Assembly: GCA_023053685.1 (NCBI GenBank)
Contig: JALIGW010000145.1
Coordinates: forward strand, 186,001 to 250,000
Reading direction: 5' to 3'
Length of the DNA: 64,000 bases
Source of the DNA: Diadophis punctatus similis
Taxonomy: Eukaryota > Chordata > Lepidosauria > Squamata > Dipsadidae
In this document: in pieces, positions 36,696-48,978 of the stretch
Layout: the number at the start of each line of letters is the position of its first letter
Numbering within the stretch: the first letter of the stretch is position 1
Position numbers and translations under genes: made by a program
The notes under the pieces: model-generated
The model's input: only the letters and a program-made list of their open reading frames with translations
Told to the model about the DNA's origin: nothing
Databases searched by the model: none

Positions 36696-37699
36696 CTTAA
36701 TACAGCCAAAAAACATGACTTTTGACAAACACCTCAGAAATGAAAATGAAACACATATTCCTGTTCCCCACAGGCTGGAAAGCCGAATTCTCGCTTGATT
36801 TTTGATTCCGAGCTTTCCCTGAAGAGAAAGCCCAATGTCTAACACGGAATTCGCCTTAGTTCTCAATTCAGCCCAAAAACATCACTTTTGACAAACACCT
36901 CAGAAATGAAAATGAAACACATATTCCTGTTCCCCACAGGCTGGAAAGCCAAATTCTCGCTTGATTTTTGATTCCGACCTTTCCCTGAAGAGCTAGCCCA
37001 AAGTCTAACACAGCATTCGCCTTAGGACTCAATACAGCCAAAAAACATGACTTTTGACAAACACCTCAGAAATGAAAACGAAACACATATTCCTGTTCCC
37101 CACAGGCTGGTAAGCCGAATTCTCGCTTGATTTTCGATTCCGAGCCTACCCTGAAGAGCTAGCCCAAAGTCTAACACAGCATTCGCCTTAGGACTCAATA
37201 CAGCCAAAAAACATGACTTTTGACAAACACCTCAGAAATGAAAATGAAACACATAATCCTGTTCCCCACAGGCTGGAAAGCCAAATTCTCGCTTGATTTT
37301 TGATTCCGACCTTTCCCTGAAGAGCTAGCCCAAAGTCTAACACAGCATTCGCCTTAGGATTCAATTCAATCCAAAAACATCACTTTTGACAAACACCTCA
37401 GAAATGAAAAAGAAACACATATTCCTGTTCCCCACGTGCTGGAAAGCCGAATTCTCGCTTGATTTTCGATTCCGAGCCTACCCTGAAGAGCTAGCCCAAA
37501 GTCTAACACAGCATTCGCCTTAGGATTCAATTCAGTCCAAAACATCACTTTTGACAAACACCTCAGAAATGAAAATGAAACACATATTCCTGTTCCCCAC
37601 AGGCTGGAAAGCTGAATTCTCGCTTTATTTTCGATTCCGAGCCTACCCTGAAGAGCTAGCCCAAAGTCTAACACAGCATTCGCCTTAGGATTCAATTCA

Positions 37700-40690
37700 G
37701 TCCAAAAACATCACTTTTGACAAACACCTCAGAAATGAAAATGAAACACATATTCCTGTTCCCCACAGGCTGGAAAGCCGAATTCTCGCTTGATTTTTGA
37801 TTCCGACCTTTCCCTGAAGAGCTAGCCCAATGTATAACACGGAATTCGCCTTAGTTCTCAATTCAGACAAAAAACATCACTTTTGACAAACACATCAGAA
37901 ATGAAAAAGAAACACATATTCCTGTTCCCCACGTGCTGGAAAGCCGAATTCTCGCTTGAATTTTGATTCCGAGCCTACCCTGAAGAGCTAGCCCAAAGTC
38001 TAACACAGCATTCGCCTTAGGACTCAATACAGCCAAAAAACATGACTTTTGACAAACACCTCAGAAATGAAAAAGAAAGACATATTCCTGTTCCCCACGT
38101 GCTGGAAAGCCAAATTCTCGCTTGATTTTCGATTCCGAGCCTACCCTGAAGAGCTAGCCGAAAGTCTAACACAGCATTCGCCTTAGGATTCAATTCAGCC
38201 CAAAAATATCACTTTTGACAAACACCTCAGAAATGAAAAAGAAACACATATTCCTGTTCCCCACGGGCTGGAAAGCCGAATTCTCGCTTGAATTTTGATT
38301 CCAAGCCTACCCTGAAGAGCTAGCCCAAGGTCTAACACAGCATTCGGCTTATTTCTCAATTCAGCCCAAAAACATCACTTTTGACAAACACCTCAGAAAT
38401 GAAAATGAAACACATATTCCTGTTCCCCACAGGCTGGAAAGCTGAATTCTCGCTTTATTTTCGATTCCGAGCCTACCCTGAAGAGCTAGCCCAAAGTCTA
38501 ACACAGCATTCGCCTTAGGATTCAATTCAGTCCAAAAACATCACTTTTGACAAACACCTCAGAAATGAAAATGAAACACATATTCCTGTTCCCCACAGGC
38601 TGGAAAGCCGAATTCTCGCTTGATTTTTGATTCCGACCTTTCCCTGAAGAGCTAGCCCAATGTCTAACACGGAATTCGCCTTAGTTCTCAATTCAGACAA
38701 AAAACATCACTTTTGACAAACACATCAGAAATGAAAAAGAAACACATATTCCTGTTCCCCACGTGCTGGAAAGCCGAATTCTCGCTTGAATTTTGATTCC
38801 GAGCCTACCCTGAAGAGCTAGCCCAAAGTCTAACACAGCATTCGCCTTAGGATTCAATTCAGTCCAAAAACATCACTTTTGACAAACACCTCAGAAATGA
38901 AAATGAAACACATATTCCTGTTCCCCACAGGCTGGAAAGCCGAATTCTCGCTTGATTTTTGATTCCGACCTTTCCCTGAAGAGCTAGCCCAATGTCTAAC
39001 ACGGAATTCGCCTTAGTTCTCAATTCAGACAAAAAACATCACTTTTGACAAACACATCAGAAATGAAAAAGAAACACATATTCCTGTTCCCCACGTGCTG
39101 GAAAGCCGAATTCTCGCTTGAATTTTGATTCCGAGCCTACCCTGAAGAGCTAGCCCAAAGTCTAACACAGCATTCGCCTTAGGACTCAATACAGCCAAAA
39201 AACATGACTTTTGACAAACACCTCAGAAATGAATATGAAACACATATTCCTGTTCCCCACAGGCTGGAAAGCTGAATTCTCGCTTTATTTTCGATTCCGA
39301 GCCTACCCTGAAGAGCTAGCCCAAAGTCTAACACAGCATTCGCCTTAGGATTCAATTCAGTCCAAAAACATCACTTTTGACAAACACCTCAGAAATGAAA
39401 ATGAAACTCATATTCCTGTTCCCCACAGGCTGGAAAGCCGAATTCTCGCTTGATTTTTGATTCCGACCTTTCCATGAAGAGCTAGCCCAAGGTCTAACAC
39501 AGCATTCGCCTTATTTCTCAATTCAGCCCAAAAACATCACTTTTGACAAACACCTCAGAAATGAAAAAGAAACACATATTCCTGTTCCCCATGGGCTGGA
39601 AAGCCGAATTCTCGCTTGATTTTCGATTCCGAGCCTACCCTGAAGAGCTAGCCCAAAGTCTAACACAGCATTCGCCTTAGGATTCAATTCAGTCCAAAAA
39701 CATCACTTTTGACAAACACCTCAGAAATGAAAAAGAAAGACATATTCCTGTTCCCCACGTGCTGGAAAGCCAAATTCTCGCTTGATTTTCGATTCCGAGC
39801 CTACCCTGAAGAGCTAGCCGAAAGTCTAACACAGCATTCGCCTTAGGATTCAATTCAGCCCAAAAACATCACTTTTGACAAACACCTCAGAAATGAAAAA
39901 GAAAGACATATTCCTGTTCCCCACGTGCTGGAAAGCCAAATTCTCGCTTGATTTTCGATTCCGAGCCTACCCTGAAGAGCTAGCCGAAAGTCTAACACAG
40001 CATTCGGCTTATTTCTCAATTCAGCCCAAAAACATCACTTTTGACAAACACCTCAGAAATGAAAATGAAACACATATTCCTGTTCCCCACAGGCTGGAAA
40101 GCTGAATTCTCGCTTTATTTTCGATTCCGAGCCTACCCTGAAGAGCTAGCCCAAAGTCTAACACAGCATTCGCCTTAGGATTCAATTCAGCCCAAAAACA
40201 TCACTTTTGACAAACACCTCAGAAATGAAAATGAAACACATATTCCTGTTCCCCACAGGCTGGAAAGCCGAATTCTCGCTTGATTTTTGATTCCGACCTT
40301 TCCCTGAAGAGCTAGCCCAATGTCTAACACGGAATTCGCCTTAGTTCTCAATTCAGACAAAAAACATCACTTTTGACAAACACATCAGAAATGAAAAAGA
40401 AACACATATTCCTGTTCCCCACGTGCTGGAAAGCCGAATTCTCGCTTGAATTTTGATTCCGAGCCTACCCTGAAGAGCTAGCCCAAAGTCTAACACAGCA
40501 TTCGCCTTAGGACTCAATACAGCCAAAAAACATGACTTTTGACAAACACCTCAGAAATGAAAATGAAACTCATATTCCTGTTCCCCACAGGCTGGAAAGC
40601 CGAATTCTCGCTTGATTTTTGATTCCGACCTTTCCATGAAGAGCTAGCCCAAGGTCTAACACAGCATTCGCCTTATTTCTCAATTCAGCC
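37700..40690. repeat. 3-kb segmental duplication, copy at about 56620-59614
   Basis: The offset is 18,924 bp (114 monomers) from the GACTCAATACAG start near 38028 through the double GAAAGACAT monomers near 39730-39910 to the AACTCATATT monomer near 40566. The copies part after 40690/59614: one continues with the TTTTCAATTCC form, the other with CCACGGG. Part of the same segment also matches 50644-52233 at 12,616 bp. Confidence 0.78.
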
Positions 40691-43500
40691 CAAAAACATC
40701 ACTTTTGACAAACACCTCAGAAATGAAAATGAAACACATATTCCTGTTCCCCACAGGCTGGAAAGCTGAATTCTCGCTTTATTTTCAATTCCGAGCCTAC
40801 CCTGAAGAGCTAGCCCAAAGTCTAACACAGCATTCGCCTTAGGATTCAATTCAGTCCAAAAACATCACTTTTGACAAACACCTCAGAAATGAAAATGAAA
40901 CACATATTCCTGTTCCCCACAGGCTGGAAAGCCGAATTCTCGCTTGATTTCTGATTCCAACCTTTCCCTGAAGAGCTAGCCCAAAGTCTAACACAGCATT
41001 CGCCTTAGGACTCAATACAGCCAAAAAACATGACTTTTGACAAACACCTCAGAAATGAAAATGAAACACATATTCCTGTTCCCCACAGGCTGGAAAGCTG
41101 AATTCTCGCTTGATTTTTGATTCCGACCTTTCCATTAAGAGCTAGCCCAAGGTCTAACACAGCATTCGCCTTATTTCTCAATTCAGCACAAAAACATCAC
41201 TTTTGACAAACACCTCAGAAATGAAAAAGAAACACATATTCCTGTTCCCCATGGGCTGGAAAGCCGAATTCTCACTTTATTTTCGATTCCGAGCCTACCC
41301 TGAAGAGCTAGCCCAAAGTCTAACACAGCATTCGCCTTAGGATTCAATTCAGTCCAAAAACATCACTTTTGACAAACACCTCAGAAATGAAAATGAAACA
41401 CATATTCCTGTTCCCCACAGGCTGGAAAGCCGAATTCTCTCTTGATTTTTGATTCCAACCTTTCCCTGAAGAGCTAGCCCAATGTCTAACACGGAATTCG
41501 CCTTAGTTCTCAATTCAGCCAAAAAACATCACTTTTGACAAACACCTCAGAAATGAAAAAGAAAGACATATTCCTGTTCCCCACGGGCTGGAAAGCCAAA
41601 TTCTCGCTTGATTTTCGATTCCGAGCCTACCCTGAAGAGCTAGCCGAAAGTCTAACACAGCATTCGCCTTAGGATTCAATTCAGTCCAAAAACATCACTT
41701 TTGACAAACACCTCAGAAATGAAAAAGAAACACATATTCCTGTTCCCCACGTGCTGGAAAGCCGAATTCTCACTTGAATTTTGATTCCGAGCCTACCCTG
41801 AAGAGCTAGCCCAAAGTCTAACACAGCATTCGCCTTAGGACTCAATACAGCCAAAAAACATGACTTTTGACAAACACCTCAGAAATGAAAATGAAACACA
41901 TATTCCTGTTCCCCACAGGCTGGAAAGCCGAATTCTCGCTTGATTTTTGATTCCGAGCTTTCCCTGAAGAGAAAGCCCAATGTCTAACACGGAATTCGCC
42001 TTAGTTCTCAATTCAGCCCAAAAACATCACTTTTGACAAACACCTCAGAAATGAAAATGAAACACATATTCCTGTTCCCCACAGGCTGGAAAGCCGAATT
42101 CTCACTTGATTTTTGATTCCGACCTTTCCCTGAAGAGCTAGCCCAAAGTCTAACACAGCATTCGCCTTAGGACTCAATACAGCCAAAAAACATGACTTTT
42201 GACAAACACCTCAGAAATGAAAACGAAACACATATTCCTGTTCCCCACAGGCTGGAAAGCCGAATTCTCGCTTGATTTTCGATTCCGAGCCTACCCTGAA
42301 GAGCTAGCCCAAAGTCTAACACAGCATTCGCCTTAGGACTCAATACAGCCAAAAAACATGACTTTTGACAAACACCTCAGAAATGAAAATGAAACACATA
42401 TTCCTGTTCCCCACAGGCTGGAAAGCCGAATTCTCGCTTGATTTTTGATTCCGAGCTTTCCCTGAAGAGAAAGCCCAATGTCTAACACGGAATTCGCCTT
42501 AGTTCTCAATTCAGCCCAAAAACATCACTTTTGACAAACACCTCAGAAATGAAAAAGAAACACATATTCCTGTTCCCCACAGGCTGGAAAGCCGAATTCT
42601 CGCTTGATTTTTGATTCCGACCTTTCCCTGAAGAGCTAGCCCAAAGTCTAACACAGCATTCGCCTTAGGACTCAATACAGCCAAAAAACATGACTTTTGA
42701 CAAACACCTCAGAAATGAAAAAGAAAGACATATTCCTGTTCCCCACGTGCTGGAAAGCCAAATTCTCGCTTGATTTTCGATTCCGAGCCTACCCTGAAGA
42801 GCTAGCCGAAAGTCTAACACAGCATTCGCCTTAGGATTCAATTCAGCCCAAAAATATCACTTTTGACAAACACCTCAGAAATGAAAAAGAAACACATATT
42901 CCTGTTCCCCACGGGCTGGAAAGCCGAATTCTCGCTTGAATTTTGATTCCGAGCCTACCCTGAAGAGCTAGCCCAAGGTCTAACACAGCATTCGGCTTAT
43001 TTCTCAATTCAGCCCAAAAACATCACTTTTGACAAACACCTCAGAAATGAAAATGAAACACATATTCCTGTTCCCCACAGGCTGGAAAGCTGAATTCTCG
43101 CTTTATTTTCGATTCCGAGCCTACCCTGAAGAGCTAGCCCAAAGTCTAACACAGCATTCGCCTTAGGATTCAATTCAGTCCAAAAACATCACTTTTGACA
43201 AACACCTCAGAAATGAAAATGAAACACATATTCCTGTTCCCCACAGGCTGGAAAGCCGAATTCTCTCTTGATTTTTGATTCCAACCTTTCCCTGAAGAGC
43301 TAGCCCAATGTCTAACACGGAATTCGCCTTAGTTCTCAATTCAGCCAAAAAACATCACTTTTGACAAACACATCAGAAATGAAAAAGAAAGACATATTCC
43401 TGTTCCCCACGGGCTGGAAAGCCAAATTCTCGCTTGATTTTCGATTCCGAGCCTACCCTGAAGAGCTAGCCGAAAGTCTAACACAGCATTCGCCTTAGGA

Positions 43501-46500
43501 CTCAATACAGCCAAAAAACATGACTTTTGACAAACACCTCAGAAATGAAAATGAAACACATATTCCTGTTCCCCACAGGCTGGAAAGCCGAATTCTCGCT
43601 TGATTTTTGATTCCGAGCTTTCCCTGAAGAGAAAGCCCAATGTCTAACACGGAATTCGCCTTAGTTCTCAATTCAGCCCAAAAACATCACTTTTGACAAA
43701 CACCTCAGAAATGAAAATGAAACACATATTCCTGTTCCCCACAGGCTGGAAAGCCAAATTCTCACTTGATTTTTGATTCCGACCTTTCCCTGAAGAGCTA
43801 GCCCAAAGTCTAACACAGCATTCGCCTTAGGACTCAATACAGCCAAAAAACATGACTTTTGACAAACACCTCAGAAATGAAAACGAAACACATATTCCTG
43901 TTCCCCACAGGCTGGTAAGCTGAATTCTCGCTTGATTTTCGATTCCGAGCCTACCCTGAAGAGCTAGCCCAAAGTCTAACACAGCATTCGCCTTAGGACT
44001 CAATACAGCCAAAAAACATGACTTTTGACAAACACCTCAGAAATGAAAAAGAAAGACATATTCCTGTTCCCCACGTGCTGGAAAGCCAAATTCTCGCTTG
44101 ATTTTCGATTCCGAGCCTACCCTGAAGAGCTAGCCGAAAGTCTAACACAGCATTCGCCTTAGGATTCAATTCAGCCCAAAAATATCACTTTTGACAAACA
44201 CCTCAGAAATGAAAAAGAAACACATATTCCTGTTCCCCACGGGCTGGAAAGCCGAATTCTCGCTTGAATTTTGATTCCGAGCCTACCCTGAAGAGCTAGC
44301 CCAAGGTCTAACACAGCATTCGGCTTATTTCTCAATTCAGCCCAAAAACATCACTTTTGACAAACACCTCAGAAATGAAAATGAAACACATATTCCTGTT
44401 CCCCACAGGCTGGAAAGCTGAATTCTCGCTTTATTTTCGATTCCGAGCCTACCCTGAAGAGCTAGCCCAAAGTCTAACACAGCATTCGCCTTAGGATTCA
44501 ATTCAGTCCAAAAACATCACTTTTGACAAACACCTCAGAAATGAAAATGAAACACATATTCCTGTTCCCCACAGGCTGGAAAGCCGAATTCTCGCTTGAT
44601 TTTTGATTCCGACCTTTCCCTGAAGAGCTAGCCCAATGTCTAACACGGAATTCGCCTTAATTCTCAATTCAGACAAAAAACATCACTTTTGACAAACACA
44701 TCAGAAATGAAAAAGAAACACATATTCCTGTTCCCCACGTGCTGGAAAGCCGAATTCTCGCTTGAATTTTGATTCCGAGCCTACCCTGAAGAGCTAGCCC
44801 AAAGTCTAACACAGCATTCGCCTTAGGATTCAATTCAGTCCAAAAACATCACTTTTGACAAACACCTCAGAAATGAAAATGAAACACATATTCCTGTTCC
44901 CCACAGGCTGGAAAGCCGAATTCTCTCTTGATTTTTGATTCCAACCTTTCCCTGAAGAGCTAGCCCAATGTCTAACACGGAATTCGCCTTAGTTCTCAAT
45001 TCAGCCAAAAAACATCACTTTTGACAAACACATCAGAAATGAAAAAGAAAGACATATTCCTGTTCCCCACGGGCTGGAAAGCCAAATTCTCGCTTGATTT
45101 TCGATTCCGAGCCTACCCTGAAGAGCTAGCCGAAAGTCTAACACAGCATTCGCCTTAGGATTCAATTCAGTCCAAAAACATCACTTTTGACAAACACCTC
45201 AGAAATGAAAAAGAAACACATATTCCTGTTCCCCACGTGCTCGAAAGCCGAATTCTCGCTTGAATTTTGATTCCGAGCCTACCCTGAAGAGCTAGCCCAA
45301 AGTCTAACACAACATTCGCCTTAGGACTCAATACAGCCAAAAAACATGACTTTTGACAAACACCTCAGAAATGAAAATGAAACACATATTCCTGTTCCCC
45401 ACAGGCTGGAAAGCCGAATTCTCGCTTGATTTTTGATTCCGAGCTTTCCCTGAAGAGAAAGCCCAATGTCTAACACGGAATTCGCCTTAGTTCTCAATTC
45501 AGCCCAAAAACATCACTTTTGACAAACACCTCAGAAATGAAAATGAAACACATATTCCTGTTCCCCACAGGCTGGAAAGCCAAATTCTCACTTGATTTTT
45601 GATTCCGACCTTTCCCTGAAGAGCTAGCCCAAAGTCTAACACAGCATTCGCCTTAGGACTCAATACAGCCAAAAAACATGACTTTTGACAAACACCTCAG
45701 AAATGAAAACGAAACACATATTCCTGTTCCCCACAGGCTGGTAAGCTGAATTCTCGCTTGATTTTCGATTCCGAGCCTACCCTGAAGAGCTAGCCCAAAG
45801 TCTAACACAGCATTCGCCTTAGGACTCAATACAGCCAAAAAACATGACTTTTGACAAACACCTCAGAAATGAAAAAGAAAGACATATTCCTGTTCCCCAC
45901 GTGCTGGAAAGCCAAATTCTCGCTTGATTTTCGATTCCGAGCCTACCCTGAAGAGCTAGCCGAAAGTCTAACACAGCATTCGCCTTAGGATTCAATTCAG
46001 CCCAAAAATATCACTTTTGACAAACACCTCAGAAATGAAAAAGAAACACATATTCCTGTTCCCCACGGGCTGGAAAGCCGAATTCTCGCTTGAATTTTGA
46101 TTCCGAGCCTACCCTGAAGAGCTAGCCCAAGGTCTAACACAGCATTCGGCTTATTTCTCAATTCAGCCCAAAAACATCACTTTTGACAAACACCTCAGAA
46201 ATGAAAATGAAACACATATTCCTGTTCCCCACAGGCTGGAAAGCTGAATTCTCGCTTTATTTTCGATTCCGAGCCTACCCTGAAGAGCTAGCCCAAAGTC
46301 TAACACAGCATTCGCCTTAGGATTCAATTCAGTCCAAAAACATCACTTTTGACAAACACCTCAGAAATGAAAATGAAACACATATTCCTGTTCCCCACAG
46401 GCTGGAAAGCCGAATTCTCGCTTGATTTTTGATTCCGACCTTTCCCTGAAGAGCTAGCCCAATGTCTAACACGGAATTCGCCTTAGTTCTCAATTCAGAC

Positions 46501-48978
46501 AAAAAACATCACTTTTGACAAACACATCAGAAATGAAAAAGAAACACATATTCCTGTTCCCCACGTGCTGGAAAGCCGAATTCTCGCTTGAATTTTGATT
46601 CCGAGCCTACCCTGAAGAGCTAGCCCAAAGTCTAACACAGCATTCGCCTTAGGATTCAATTCAGTCCAAAAACATCACTTTTGACAAACACCTCAGAAAT
46701 GAAAATGAAACACATATTCCTGTTCCCCACAGGCTGGAAAGCCGAATTCTCTCTTGATTTTTGATTCCAACCTTTCCCTGAAGAGCTAGCCCAATGTCTA
46801 ACACGGAATTCGCCTTAGTTCTCAATTCAGCCAAAAAACATCACTTTTGACAAACACATCAGAAATGAAAAAGAAAGACATATTCCTGTTCCCCACGGGC
46901 TGGAAAGCCAAATTCTCGCTTGATTTTCGATTCCGAGCCTACCCTGAAGAGCTAGCCGAAAGTCTAACACAGCATTCGCCTTAGGATTCAATTCAGTCCA
47001 AAAACATCACTTTTGACAAACACCTCAGAAATGAAAAAGAAACACATATTCCTGTTCCCCACGTGCTCGAAAGCCGAATTCTCGCTTGAATTTTGATTCC
47101 GAGCCTACCCTGAAGAGCTAGCCCAAAGTCTAACACAACATTCGCCTTAGGACTCAATACAGCCAAAAAACATGACTTTTGACAAACACCTCAGAAATGA
47201 AAATGAAACACATATTCCTGTTCCCCACAGGCTGGAAAGCCGAATTCTCGCTTGATTTTTGATTCCGAGCTTTCCCTGAAGAGAAAGCCCAATGTCTAAC
47301 ACGGAATTCGCATTAGTTCTCAATTCAGCCCAAAAACATCACTTTTGACAAACACCTCAGAAATGAAAATGAAACACATATTCCTGTTCCCCACAGGCTG
47401 GAAAGCCAAATTCTCACTTGATTTTTGATTCCGACCTTTCCCTGAAGAGCTAGCCCAAAGTCTAACACAGCATTCGCCTTAGGACTCAATACAGCCAAAA
47501 AACATGACTTTTGACAAACACCTCAGAAATGAAAACGAAACACATATTCCTGTTCCCCACAGGCTGGTAAGCTGAATTCTCGCTTGATTTTCGATTCCGA
47601 GCCTACCCTGAAGAGCTAGCCCAAAGTCTAACACAGCATTCGCCTTAGGACTCAATACAGCCAAAAAACATGACTTTTGACAAACACCTCAGAAATGAAA
47701 AAGAAAGACATATTCCTGTTCCCCACGTGCTGGAAAGCCAAATTCTCGCTTGATTTTCGATTCCGAGCCTACCCTGAAGAGCTAGCCGAAAGTCTAACAC
47801 AGCATTCGCCTTAGGATTCAATTCAGCCCAAAAATATCACTTTTGACAAACACCTCAGAAATGAAAAAGAAACACATATTCCTGTTCCCCACGGGCTGGA
47901 AAGCCGAATTCTCGCTTGAATTTTGATTCCGAGCCTACCCTGAAGAGCTAGCCCAAGGTCTAACACAGCATTCGGCTTATTTCTCAATTCAGCCCAAAAA
48001 CATCACTTTTGACAAACACCTCAGAAATGAAAATGAAACACATATTCCTGTTCCCCACAGGCTGGAAAGCTGAATTCTCGCTTTATTTTCGATTCCGAGC
48101 CTACCCTGAAGAGCTAGCCCAAAGTCTAACACAGCATTCGCCTTAGGATTCAATTCAGTCCAAAAACATCACTTTTGACAAACACCTCAGAAATGAAAAT
48201 GAAACACATATTCCTGTTCCCCACAGGCTGGAAAGCCGAATTCTCGCTTGATTTTTGATTCCGACCTTTCCCTGAAGAGCTAGCCCAATGTCTAACACGG
48301 AATTCGCCTTAGTTCTCAATTCAGACAAAAAACATCACTTTTGACAAACACATCAGAAATGAAAAAGAAACACATATTCCTGTTCCCCACGTGCTGGAAA
48401 GCCGAATTCTCGCTTGAATTTTGATTCCGAGCCTACCCTGAAGAGCTAGCCCAAAGTCTAACACAGCATTCGCCTTAGGATTCAATTCAGTCCAAAAACA
48501 TCACTTTTGACAAACACCTCAGAAATGAAATTGAAACACATATTCCTGTTCCCCACAGGCTGGAAAGCCGAATTCTCTCTTGATTTTTGATTCCAACCTT
48601 TCCCTGAAGAGCTAGCCCAATGTCTAACACGGAATTCGCCTTAGTTCTCAATTCAGCCAAAAAACATCACTTTTGACAAACACATCAGAAATGAAAAAGA
48701 AAGACATATTCCTGTTCCCCACGGGCTGGAAAGCCAAATTCTCGCTTGATTTTCGATTCCGAGCCTACCCTGAAGAGCTAGCCGAAAGTCTAACACAGCA
48801 TTCGCCTTAGGATTCAATTCAGTCCAAAAACATCACTTTTGACAAACACCTCAGAAATGAAAAAGAAACACATATTCCTGTTCCCCACGTGCTCGAAAGC
48901 CGAATTCTCGCTTGAATTTTGATTCCGAGCCTACCCTGAAGAGCTAGCCCAAAGTCTAACACAACATTCGCCTTAGGA
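43501..48978. repeat. Three consecutive 11-monomer higher-order repeats (1,826 bp)
   Basis: Units 43501-45326, 45327-47152 and 47153-48978 have the same eleven monomer types in the same order. Order by mark: GAGCTTTCC/AGAAAGCC; CCAAATTCTCAC; AACGAAACAC with GGCTGGTAAGC; GAAAGACAT with CCACGTG; AAATATCAC with CCACGGG and ATTCGGCTT; GCTTTATTTTCG; GACCTTTCC; CACATCAG with GCTTGAATTTTG; CTCTCTTGATT; CACATCAG with GAAAGACAT; CCACGTGCTCG with ACACAACATTCG. Only scattered single-base differences were seen, for example CCTTAATTC near 44657, CGCATTAG near 47309 and GAAATTGAAAC near 48529. A fourth unit starts at 48979 but departs after three monomers. Confidence 0.88.
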
